Source: an uncultured Clostridia bacterium (GTDB lineage Bacteria; Bacillota; Clostridia; Christensenellales; Borkfalkiaceae). From it: a stretch of DNA of 5,845 nucleotides. Below are positions 1 to 5,845 of the stretch, piece after piece. Below the pieces are notes generated by a model. The model made no database searches, was not told the DNA's origin, and worked only from the letters and a program-made list of their open reading frames with translations. The stretch is taken from the NCBI GenBank assembly GCA_946627905.1, contig CAMOVY010000072.1, positions 1 to 5,845 of the forward strand, read 5' to 3'. Position 1 is the stretch's first letter. Each line of letters begins with the position of its first letter. The position numbers and the translations under genes were made by a program.

Positions 1-465
1 TGCGACGAATCGTGCGGCAAGTGTTCGCCCTGCCGTATCGGCACAAAGCGTATGCTGGAAATTCTTACGAAGATTACCGAAGGCAAAGCGACTATGGACG
101 ACCTTGATAAACTTCAGGAACTTGCGGCGAATATAAAGAGCAATTCTCTCTGCGCGTTGGGGCAGACCGCACCTAACCCGGTGCTTTCGACGCTAGCGCA
201 TTTTAAGGACGAATATATCGCCCATATCGTCGATAAAAAGTGCCCCGCGCACGTTTGTAAGAGCCTTATGGTTTACGAAATCGACAAAGACAAATGTATC
301 GGGTGCGGACTGTGCGAAAGGCAGTGCCCCGTAAGTGCCATTTCGAAGACCGATTACGTGGCGGAAGGACATAAGTTGCCGTCCCGCGTTATCGACGCAG
401 CGAAATGTATCAAGTGCGGTTTATGTATGGCTTCTTGTAAATTCAAGGCCATATCCAAAAAGTAA
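1..465 (+). CDS. hydB: NADH-oxidising flavoprotein subunit of bifurcating [FeFe] hydrogenase (NuoF/HydB/HndC-like), 3' part
   Basis: The reading frame is open from base 1, so the 5' end lies outside the window; 154 C-terminal residues remain. They begin inside the CGKCxPCRxG motif that in NuoF-type subunits binds the N3 [4Fe-4S] cluster (Cys5, 8 and 11, with Cys51 in SLCALG as fourth ligand). A CPAHVC pair (Cys81, Cys86) follows, then a two-cluster ferredoxin domain with CxxCxxCxxxC at 99-109 and again at 136-146. This NuoF core plus C-terminal 2x[4Fe-4S] tail is typical of HydB/HndC rather than complex I NuoF, which lacks the tail. The FMN/NAD-binding part is missing here. In this cytoplasmic family the subunit oxidises NADH and feeds electrons to the hydrogenase subunit. 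The stop is 15 bases before hydA, so the two are surely cotranscribed; hydC/hndA (NuoE-like) is expected upstream. The internal ATG at 52 is not a start. Family assignment is firm; bifurcation is inferred from the family. Confidence 0.93.
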   Translation, partial: CDESCGKCSPCRIGTKRMLEILTKITEGKATMDDLDKLQELAANIKSNSLCALGQTAPNPVLSTLAHFKDEYIAHIVDKKCPAHVCKSLMVYEIDKDKCIGCGLCERQCPVSAISKTDYVAEGHKLPSRVIDAAKCIKCGLCMASCKFKAISKK

Positions 466-466
466 T

Positions 467-473
467 CGGAGGG
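467..473 (+). promoter_or_regulatory. Shine-Dalgarno site of hydA
   Basis: The sequence CGGAGGG lies 7 bases before the ATG at 481, just after the TAA of the preceding gene. It fixes the hydA start and shows that the short gap carries no promoter, which supports translation from a shared mRNA. Confidence 0.85.
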
Positions 474-480
474 AATAAAA

Positions 481-2247
481 ATGGCAAAAGTCAATATTAA
501 AATAGAGGGCGTGCCTTATCAGGTAGAAGCAGGATTGACCATTTTAGAAGCGGCAAAACTTTGCGGATATGAAATTCCGTCCCTTTGCGCGTTCAATCAC
601 GGCGAATGTTCCAAGGCGTCCTGCCGCGTGTGTTTAGTCGAAGCGACGGGGGCAAGGGGGCTTGTTGCTTCCTGCGTGTATCCCGTTGCCGAAGGTATGG
701 AAATAACCATTTCTTCGCCCAAGGCGACCGCGGCGAGAAGAATTTCCGTAGAACTCCTTTTATCCAACCATAATAAAAACTGTCAGCAGTGCGACAAGAA
801 CGGCAAGTGCGAACTGTTGCACGTTGCGCAGATAACCGGCGCAAGGGAAGGCGTGTTCGAAGGGGAAAAGACGCCCACTACTATCGACACGCTTACGCCA
901 ACCATCAAGAGAGATACTTCTAAATGTATCCTCTGCGGCAGATGTATAGAACGCTGCAAAAACGCGCACGGCATCGGCATTTTGGGCTTTGAAAACAGGG
1001 GCTTTAAGACGATAGTTGCGCCCGCTGAAAACAGAAGTTTCATTAACTCGCCCTGTATTATGTGCGGTCAGTGCATCAACGTTTGCCCCACGGGCGCGCT
1101 TATGGAAGCGTCTGAAATCGAAAAGGTAGACGCTGCTTTTGCGGCGGGTAAATACGTAGTCGTTCAGACTGCTCCCGCGGTGCGCGCGGCACTTGGCGAA
1201 GAGTTCGGTATGAAAATCGGCACTCCGACAACCGGCAAAATGGTAGCGGCGCTCCGCCGTTTGGGCTATAAAAAGGTATTCGATACCAACTTCAGTGCAG
1301 ACCTTACCATTATGGAAGAGGCGAACGAACTTTTAGCGAGAGTTAAAAACGGCGGCACGCTTCCGATGATAACGTCCTGCTCCCCCGGGTGGGTTAACTA
1401 TGCGGAATATTACTACGGCGATTTATTAGACCATCTTTCGACCTGTAAATCCCCGCACGAAATGTTCGGCGCTATCTTAAAGAATTACTACGCGCAAAAA
1501 GTCGGCGTAGACCCCAAAGATATGTTCGTGGTATCCATTATGCCTTGTTCTTGCAAGAAATTCGAGAAAGGGCGTCCTGAAATGGAAAGCAACGGATTGC
1601 GCGACGTAGACGCGGTTTTGACTACGCGTGAACTCGGCAAAGTCATTAAGCGCGCGGGTATAATGTTTACCAAACTGCCCGACGAAGACTTTGATAACGA
1701 CATCGTTCACGACTATACCGGTGCGGGCGTAATATTCGGGGTTACCGGCGGCGTTATGGAGGCGGCGCTCCGTACGGCGTATTTCGCGCTGACGGGTAAA
1801 GAACGCGAAGGCGTGGTATTCAACGAAGTCCGCGGCTTTAAGGATATAAGAGAAGCGGAATTCGACCTTAACGGGCAGAAAATCAAAGTTGCCGTAACCA
1901 GCGGTATGAAAGGCGCGAAAGTACTGTTAGACCAAATCCGCGCGGGCAAGTCGCCCTATACATTTATAGAAATAATGGGTTGCCCCGGCGGGTGCATCAA
2001 CGGCGGCGGTCAGCCGTACGTAAGGGAAGTGTTCCTGCCAGACGAAGACGCCGACATTATGGATACGTATAAGCAAAAGCGTGCTAACGCGCTTTACAGC
2101 GAAGACGAAAGGCAGACTATCCGTCAGTCGCACAACAACCCGCAGTTGCAGGATTTGTACAAAGAGTTCTTGGGCGAACCTAATTCGCACCTTGCTCACG
2201 AACTGTTGCATACTACCTACAACAAGAACAGAAAGAGATTTGATTAA
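481..2247 (+). CDS. hydA: [FeFe] hydrogenase catalytic subunit, HndD/HydA type (NAD(H)-linked, probably bifurcating)
   Basis: This is a complete 588-residue protein, close to HndD and CpI in length. Domains in order: a plant-type [2Fe-2S] domain (Cys36, 48, 51, 65); a His-Cys3 [4Fe-4S] site (His97, Cys101, 104, 110); two ferredoxin-type [4Fe-4S] sites (Cys149/152/155/159 and Cys192/195/198/202); then the H-cluster domain. Its signature loops are L1 TSCSPGW (298-304), L2 MPCSCKKFE (354-362) and L3 with CPGGC (Cys501, Cys505) followed by INGGGQP. Proton-path residues known from CpI appear conserved (Glu280, Glu283, Ser320, Cys300). The family reversibly reduces protons to H2 in the cytoplasm. 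The HydB/HndC-type gene immediately upstream argues for an NADH- and probably ferredoxin-using complex rather than a monomeric enzyme. It ends in the usual AHELLHTxY tail, without the extra C-terminal [2Fe-2S] domain of Thermotoga HydA. Oddities are Ser301 in L1 and an additional Cys358 in L2. The ATG follows a strong ribosome site. A terminator follows at once, so this is the last gene of the operon. HydEFG maturases, needed to build the H-cluster, are not in the window. Confidence 0.96.
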   Translation: MAKVNIKIEGVPYQVEAGLTILEAAKLCGYEIPSLCAFNHGECSKASCRVCLVEATGARGLVASCVYPVAEGMEITISSPKATAARRISVELLLSNHNKNCQQCDKNGKCELLHVAQITGAREGVFEGEKTPTTIDTLTPTIKRDTSKCILCGRCIERCKNAHGIGILGFENRGFKTIVAPAENRSFINSPCIMCGQCINVCPTGALMEASEIEKVDAAFAAGKYVVVQTAPAVRAALGEEFGMKIGTPTTGKMVAALRRLGYKKVFDTNFSADLTIMEEANELLARVKNGGTLPMITSCSPGWVNYAEYYYGDLLDHLSTCKSPHEMFGAILKNYYAQKVGVDPKDMFVVSIMPCSCKKFEKGRPEMESNGLRDVDAVLTTRELGKVIKRAGIMFTKLPDEDFDNDIVHDYTGAGVIFGVTGGVMEAALRTAYFALTGKEREGVVFNEVRGFKDIREAEFDLNGQKIKVAVTSGMKGAKVLLDQIRAGKSPYTFIEIMGCPGGCINGGGQPYVREVFLPDEDADIMDTYKQKRANALYSEDERQTIRQSHNNPQLQDLYKEFLGEPNSHLAHELLHTTYNKNRKRFD

Positions 2248-2267
2248 GTTTAATCTTAAATTTCGCT

Positions 2268-2310
2268 TTTCGCCCGAACGGAATTCCGTTCGGGCGAAAT
2301 TGTTGTTTTA
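2268..2310 (+). terminator. Rho-independent terminator of the hydrogenase operon
   Basis: Bases 2268-2299 form a perfect 32-base palindrome centred on GGAATTCC, giving a stem of about 14 pairs with an AATT loop. The T-rich run TTGTTGTTTT follows at 2300-2309. The stem starts 20 bases after the hydA stop. The T-run is on the + side only; the other side is mixed sequence, so termination is expected for + strand transcripts. Confidence 0.88.
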
Positions 2311-2337
2311 AAGGCTGTCCGAATTTTAAAAACCGTA

Positions 2338-2366
2338 TTGACAAGCGCGCGCACCCGTGTTAAGAT
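2338..2366 (+). promoter_or_regulatory. Sigma-A (sigma-70 type) promoter for the EF-G-like gene
   Basis: A perfect -35 box TTGACA (2338-2343) is separated by exactly 17 bases from the -10 box TAAGAT (2361-2366, one mismatch to TATAAT). An A/T-rich stretch (about 2321-2332) lies just upstream and could act as an UP element. Transcription would start near 2373, leaving a leader of only about 24 bases. The spacer holds an alternating GCGCGCGC run. I see no operator or riboswitch in the leader, so expression is probably strong and constitutive. Confidence 0.85.
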
Positions 2367-2381
2367 TATTACAAAAAGAAT

Positions 2382-2390
2382 AAGGCGGGA
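2382..2390 (+). promoter_or_regulatory. Ribosome binding site of the EF-G-like gene
   Basis: AAGGCGGGA, one base off AAGGAGG, ends 6 bases before the ATG at 2397. It sits in the very short leader after the promoter and supports this ATG. Confidence 0.7.
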
Positions 2391-2396
2391 AATTTT

Positions 2397-4454
2397 ATGA
2401 TAAGCGGTGCGATAAGAAATATTGCTTTGATAGGGCACGGCGGCGCGGGTAAGACTTCGCTTGCGGAAGCCCTTTTATTTAACGGCGGAAAGACGTCTAA
2501 ACTCGGAAAAGTATCCGACGGAACGACCATTACAGATTTCACGGCGGAAGAGATTGAACGTAAAACTTCGGTTTCGCTCGCGTGCGCTTATACCGAGTGG
2601 CAGGGCGTGAGAATAAATATAGTCGACGTGCCGGGGTTTTACGATTTCGAAGGCGAATTTGAAGAGGCGGTGCGCGCGGTAGGTTCGGCGGTTTTGGTTG
2701 CCGACGCGTGCGGGTTCGTGTCCGTCGGCGCGGAAAAGGCAATCAACTATTGCTTAAAACGCCACGTGCCGCTTATGATTTTCGTAAACGGCATAGATAA
2801 AGAAAACGCCGACTACGTTAAAACGGTAGAAGCATTCCGTGCGTTGTACGGCAGGAAAATAGCGACTATGCACGCGCCCATTATTCGCGGCGGCAAAATG
2901 CAGGGCTACGTTTCGGTAATATCGGGCAAAGCGTACGAATTCAAACCGAACGGCAGGGTGGAAACACACGTTCCCGAAGATATGCAAGGCGACGTGGAAC
3001 TTTTAAAGCAAGGTTTAATCGAAGCGGCGGCGGAAACTTCCGACGAGTTTTTGGAAAAATACGATAAAGAAGGCGGCTGGCTTTCAAACGACGATATAAT
3101 AACGGGCATAAAACAGGGTTTGCGTTCGGGCGATACCATACCTATTTTAGGCGGTTCGGCTACCCAGAACATAGGCGTTATTAACCTGTTAAACGAAATA
3201 GTCGCAGTAATGCCTTCTCCGAAAGAGAGAAGACCCGTTTCGGCAACGCTGACGGATAGCGGTGAAAAAATCGACGTGTATTGCGACGAAAATTCGCCGT
3301 TTGCGGGGCAGGTATTTAAAACCGTAGTCGACCCGTTCGCGGGGAAACTTTCTTATATCCGCGTGTTTAACGGTTCGGTTAGCGTGGGCGATACGGTGTA
3401 CAATTCGGCAACCGAAAGGGAAGAAAAAATTAACGCGCTCTATTATTTAATGGGTAAAAAACAAGAACCCGTGTCAACTCTCGGCGCGGGCGAAATCGGC
3501 GCTATCGGCAAACTTTCCGAAACGGCTACGGGCGATACGCTATGTTCTTTTAAGCGCAAAATAAAATTCAGCGAAATAAAGATGCCGCCCGCCATGTACG
3601 CCATGGCGATACGTGCGAACAGGTCGGAAGAAGAAGACAAGGTCTTTCAGGGGCTTAACAGATTGCGCGAAGAAGACAAATCTTTCGTTATAGAAAAAAA
3701 TACCGAAACGGGTGAAACGGTAATACGCGGACTTGGCGAAACTCAACTCGACGTAATTTGCCGCAAACTTAAAAATAAATACGGTTGCTCTGCGGAACTT
3801 TCAATACCCGCAGTCGCTTATAAAGAAACTATAACGGCAAAGACCGAAGCGGAAGGCAAGCACAAAAAGCAATCGGGCGGCGCGGGGCAGTTCGGCGTCG
3901 TAAATATCCGTTTCGAAGCGGGCGCAACCGACGGCGAATTCGAGTTTATAGACGAAACGGTCGGCGGATCTGTGCCTAAGCCCTTTATTCCCGCCGTGGA
4001 AAAGGGGCTCAAGGAAGCGATAAAACAAGGTCCGCTTGCTGGATACCCGATGGTGAACTTAAAATGTACGCTGTTCGACGGCAAGTATCACCCCGTGGAC
4101 TCTAAAGAAGTGGCGTTCGTGTCTGCGGCACGCCTTGCGTTTGAAGACGCGATGACGCGCGCAAAGCCCGTGCTTTTAGAACCCGTTTATACATACGCCA
4201 TCACCGTACCCAGCGAGTTTTTAGGCGACGTATTAGGCGATATAAGCAAGCGCCGCGGCAGGGTGCTCGGTATGGAAGGCAGCGGTGAAAGTCAGACGGT
4301 GTCTGCTGAAATACCGTATGCCGAAATGGCGAAATACGCTATGGATTTAAGGAGTATGACGCAGGCGCGCGGCGTATATTCTGGCGAATTTGTAAGATAC
4401 GAGACCGTACCTAACGAAATTCAGGAAAAAATCGTTGCGGCAAGAAAGAAATAA
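2397..4454 (+). CDS. fusA2: EF-G-like translational GTPase (EF-G-2 / FusA2 type)
   Basis: The 685 residues have the full five-domain plan of elongation factor G (usually about 690-700). The GTPase domain has the P-loop GHGGAGKTS (13-21), a G2 region RKTSVS (55-60), G3 DVPGF (77-81), G4 NGID (131-134) and G5 GSATQN (253-258). Domain II spans about 285-380 and domain III about 390-470. Domain IV starts near 475 with KKQSGGAGQFG, and its tip loop KYHPVDSKE keeps the His (565) that sits at the decoding site in EF-G. Domain V is about 590-677. The G motifs depart from canonical EF-G (AHIDAGKTT, RGITI, DTPGH, NKMD) and resemble, as I recall, Thermus EF-G-2. It should therefore be a second, ribosome-associated EF-G paralogue rather than the housekeeping translocase. 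Its cellular role is not settled. It is monocistronic, with its own promoter and terminator. The start is fixed by the ribosome site and by the P-loop at its usual distance. A housekeeping fusA should exist elsewhere in the genome. Confidence 0.92.
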   Translation: MISGAIRNIALIGHGGAGKTSLAEALLFNGGKTSKLGKVSDGTTITDFTAEEIERKTSVSLACAYTEWQGVRINIVDVPGFYDFEGEFEEAVRAVGSAVLVADACGFVSVGAEKAINYCLKRHVPLMIFVNGIDKENADYVKTVEAFRALYGRKIATMHAPIIRGGKMQGYVSVISGKAYEFKPNGRVETHVPEDMQGDVELLKQGLIEAAAETSDEFLEKYDKEGGWLSNDDIITGIKQGLRSGDTIPILGGSATQNIGVINLLNEIVAVMPSPKERRPVSATLTDSGEKIDVYCDENSPFAGQVFKTVVDPFAGKLSYIRVFNGSVSVGDTVYNSATEREEKINALYYLMGKKQEPVSTLGAGEIGAIGKLSETATGDTLCSFKRKIKFSEIKMPPAMYAMAIRANRSEEEDKVFQGLNRLREEDKSFVIEKNTETGETVIRGLGETQLDVICRKLKNKYGCSAELSIPAVAYKETITAKTEAEGKHKKQSGGAGQFGVVNIRFEAGATDGEFEFIDETVGGSVPKPFIPAVEKGLKEAIKQGPLAGYPMVNLKCTLFDGKYHPVDSKEVAFVSAARLAFEDAMTRAKPVLLEPVYTYAITVPSEFLGDVLGDISKRRGRVLGMEGSGESQTVSAEIPYAEMAKYAMDLRSMTQARGVYSGEFVRYETVPNEIQEKIVAARKK

Positions 4455-4475
4455 TCGACGTATAAGATAAACGCG

Positions 4476-4513
4476 TAGCGGTTTCCGTAAAAAACGGAAA
4501 CCGCTATTTTTAT
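4476..4513 (+). terminator. Rho-independent terminator of the EF-G-like gene
   Basis: A perfect 13-pair stem (4476-4488 with 4494-4506) encloses an AAAAA loop and is followed by TTTTTAT at 4507-4513. It lies 21 bases after the stop codon. The T-run on the + side assigns it to the EF-G-like gene. Confidence 0.92.
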
Positions 4514-4539
4514 AAGTGTGTAAAGGCGTTTCTAAACAG

Positions 4540-4571
4540 AAAAAAATACGGGCTACTTAAGTAGTAGCCCG
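4540..4571 (-). terminator. Rho-independent terminator of the DnaD-repeat gene
   Basis: The arms CGGGCTAC (4549-4556) and GTAGCCCG (4564-4571) form an 8-pair stem with a 7-base loop. Read on the minus strand the stem is followed by TA and seven T (complement of A4540-4546); on the + side it is followed by AAAAG, so it serves the minus-strand gene. It starts 37 bases after that gene's stop. Confidence 0.85.
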
Positions 4572-4608
4572 AAAAGTATTGTTGCAGTTATTGCATAAAA
4601 TCTATTCT

Positions 4609-5845
4609 TCAGTCGGTATGCTTATCGAAACAATCGCACCTGTGCGTGCCTACGTAGCCCGTGTCGCCACATTTTTCGCAGGCGTATTTCGGCGATAAAT
4701 CGGAAAAATCAAGCCCGATTTTTTCAAGCAGTTTTTCCGCGCTTAAAGTTAAAGACGCCTTTTCCGCCTTTAACTCTTCCATAGTTTTTTCGTCGTTTGC
4801 AATCTCCGCAAACGCAAAATCCTTTTCTATGCCGAAAAGCCGCTCGTAAATTTTTGAAAACCCGTCTATTTCCTGCGCGCGCTCGAGATTTTTTTGCGCT
4901 CTCGATACCGCAAGCGTTCTTCTTCTCGCGTACTCTCTGTTATACTCTTCCTGCGTGAAATCCGTAGACGCCTTTGCGCTTTCTACGCGATATATACCCT
5001 TGTTCTTCCAGTTGGAAAGCACTCCGTTTATGTACGCCGTGGGGGAAGACTTACCGGCGGCAAGGCGTGCCGCTTCTAAAATCATTTCTTCCGAGAAATT
5101 CCAACTTTTCCATATCAAAAGATTTTCTCTGTCCCACGCGTTGGGGCGGCGGTTTACGCCGCTAAGCAAAAGCATTTTGCGTAAAAACTCGTCCGTCTTT
5201 TTCTCTTCTTCGAAGTAATCGTTCACGCTCGATAAATCTACTATACCGCGTATGCGCAGAAGTTCTATCAGTTCGTCCGCGTCTTTAAGCGTGTTTTTGC
5301 CGTCGCGGAATAACTTGTTCGCTATAAGCAAAAGCGCGTCTTCCGTATAGCCGTAAGATAACCACTTGTTAAGGTAAGTATCCACTTCCGTATCCAAAAC
5401 GTCTACGTACACGGACAGATTGCGGTTGAATTTAACGGCAAAATCGTAAATATTTTGCTTGCTTTGGCAGTAGGCGGCAATCTCTTCTTTACTGAAACTT
5501 TTTGCAGAGTAAAGGTCCAAAAGCAACTCGTCGAGTTTATTCATACTGCTCTTTTTAAGCGTTTTAGCCGCAAACACTATATTTTCCGGCTCAAAAGCGA
5601 GTTCCTGCGTCCACTTTTTAAGATAGTTAAGGTCGTCGATATCAGGCGCGCGGCGAATTCCCAGCGCTTTAAGTATTTTAGTTATCTCGTTAGTGCGGAA
5701 TATGTACGAAGAAAGTTCTTTTTCTACCTTTTCAACGGTATTTATACCGCGGTTGCCGAAATCTTTTGCGACTTTTGACACGTACCTGTAGTTTATGTCC
5801 GCACCCTTTCTGTCGGCGCAGTATTTGGCTATCATAAGCATTGCT
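4609..5845 (-). CDS. Multi-repeat DnaD domain protein with C-terminal DnaC/DnaI-like zinc domain, 5' end missing
   Basis: The frame is open to the right edge, so the start lies beyond 5845. ATGs at 5841 and 5835 are probably internal, because no ribosome site is visible and the first repeat is already in progress. Counting from the 5841 Met, 410 residues are seen. Three DnaD-like helical repeats carry a Trp about every 83-84 residues (Trp77, 160, 244) and the pattern W-x(5-6)-[FY]-x-x-E/D...A. The last has the classic DnaD signature YINGVLSNW (270-278). A fourth copy is cut by the edge (residues 1-46). After a charged helical stretch, LSPKYACEKCGDTGYVGTHR leads into CDCF: a Cys4 knuckle (Cys388, 391, 402, 404). 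DnaD proteins act at replication initiation and restart, binding DNA and helping load the replicative helicase. The tail strongly resembles the N-terminal domain of clostridial DnaC helicase loaders, but no AAA+ ATPase follows. A terminator comes right after, so this is the last gene of its operon. DnaD membership is secure; the link to the loader is inferred from motif likeness. Confidence 0.85.
   Translation of the reverse strand, partial: AMLMIAKYCADRKGADINYRYVSKVAKDFGNRGINTVEKVEKELSSYIFRTNEITKILKALGIRRAPDIDDLNYLKKWTQELAFEPENIVFAAKTLKKSSMNKLDELLLDLYSAKSFSKEEIAAYCQSKQNIYDFAVKFNRNLSVYVDVLDTEVDTYLNKWLSYGYTEDALLLIANKLFRDGKNTLKDADELIELLRIRGIVDLSSVNDYFEEEKKTDEFLRKMLLLSGVNRRPNAWDRENLLIWKSWNFSEEMILEAARLAAGKSSPTAYINGVLSNWKNKGIYRVESAKASTDFTQEEYNREYARRRTLAVSRAQKNLERAQEIDGFSKIYERLFGIEKDFAFAEIANDEKTMEELKAEKASLTLSAEKLLEKIGLDFSDLSPKYACEKCGDTGYVGTHRCDCFDKHTD
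4630..4944 (-). other. Region coding for a DnaC/DnaI-like N-terminal helical plus zinc-knuckle domain
   Basis: Residues 300-404 of the DnaD protein form a charged, probably coiled-coil segment rich in Arg, Glu and Lys (300-375). The knuckle CxxC-x10-CxC follows. The order helix, then LSPKYxCEKCxDTGY, then CDCF is what I know from the start of clostridial DnaC loaders, where the Walker-type ATPase comes next. Here only DKHTD and a TGA follow. A DnaJ-type zinc finger is less likely, as the repeated CxxCxGxG units are absent. Confidence 0.65.
4972..5845 (-). repeat. Tandem DnaD-like protein repeats (three full, one partial)
   Basis: These are diverged repeats at protein level, not DNA repeats. 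Approximate coding spans are: copy 1 5704-5845 (partial), copy 2 5467-5655, copy 3 5206-5400, copy 4 4972-5154. Copies 2-4 align around KWTQELAFEPENIVFAA, KWLSYGYTEDALLLIA and IWKSWNFSEEMILEAA. Copy 1 shows only the later part, from AMLMIA onward. Copy 4 is nearest the family consensus. Confidence 0.72.

Noticed and set aside
2248..2337. Riboswitch or redox-regulator (Rex) site between hydA and the EF-G-like gene
   Set aside because: Apart from the terminator hairpin there is no further structure, no convincing TTGTTAA-type dyad, and the leader of the downstream gene is too short for a riboswitch.
2081..2438. Small open frames on both strands around the hydA end and the intergenic region
   Set aside because: They are shadows of hydA or run through the terminator palindrome, which makes both strands encode the same SPERNSVRAK peptide. 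None has a ribosome site.
4455..4608. A frameshifted or readthrough continuation of the DnaD protein into a DnaC AAA+ ATPase
   Set aside because: Only 154 bases separate it from the EF-G-like gene, and they hold two terminators. No Walker A motif is visible in any minus-strand frame, and reading past the TGA soon meets another stop. There is no room for a ~200-residue ATPase.
4630..4680. DnaJ-type zinc finger in the DnaD protein tail
   Set aside because: There is only one CxxC followed by a CxC, without the four CxxCxGxG units of DnaJ. The preceding LSPKY and following CDCF fit the helicase-loader pattern better.
4661..5778. Plus-strand open frames opposite the DnaD gene, up to 107 codons
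   Set aside because: Their peptides show no recognisable domain and lie antisense to a well-supported coding frame. They are best explained as reverse shadows.
5835..5841. ATG codons at 5841 or 5835 as the true start of the DnaD protein
   Set aside because: The frame stays open to the window edge, and the first DnaD repeat would lose its Trp-bearing first helix. The few bases available show no ribosome site. The gene is treated as 5'-partial.

Overview
The window looks like chromosomal DNA of a strictly anaerobic, fermentative Bacillota (Clostridia-like) bacterium. The evidence is an NAD(H)-linked, probably electron-bifurcating [FeFe] hydrogenase, a DnaD-repeat primosome-type protein (DnaD domains are a Bacillota hallmark), strong Shine-Dalgarno sites and a consensus housekeeping promoter. 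GC content appears moderate and even across all genes. I see no mobile element, tRNA, rRNA or CRISPR array. The species cannot be named from this sequence.

Layout. Bases 1-465 (+) are the 3' end of a NuoF/HydB/HndC-type flavoprotein subunit. Fifteen bases later comes a complete 588-residue [FeFe] hydrogenase catalytic subunit, HydA/HndD-like, at 481-2247 (+). It closes the hydrogenase operon, which ends in a perfectly palindromic terminator at 2268-2310. A near-consensus sigma-A promoter (2338-2366) then starts a separate unit coding for an EF-G-2-type translational GTPase (2397-4454, +) with its own terminator (4476-4513). A second hairpin (4540-4571) with its T-run on the other strand terminates the convergent gene at 4609-5845 (-). 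That gene runs off the right edge and encodes a multi-DnaD-repeat protein ending in a zinc knuckle.

How the genes relate. The two hydrogenase subunits work together: HydB takes electrons from NADH on flavin, and HydA makes H2, probably also drawing on reduced ferredoxin. The EF-G-like factor and the DnaD protein (translation and replication initiation) are independent transcription units with no visible link to the hydrogenase.

The most unusual item is the minus-strand protein. It has four DnaD-like repeats followed by what looks like the N-terminal coiled-coil and Cys4 zinc domain of a clostridial DnaC/DnaI helicase loader, and it stops just where the AAA+ ATPase would begin. Second in interest are the hydrogenase active-site loops, which read TSCSPGW and MPCSCKK in place of the textbook TSCCPxW and MPCxxK (CpI: MPCTSKK).
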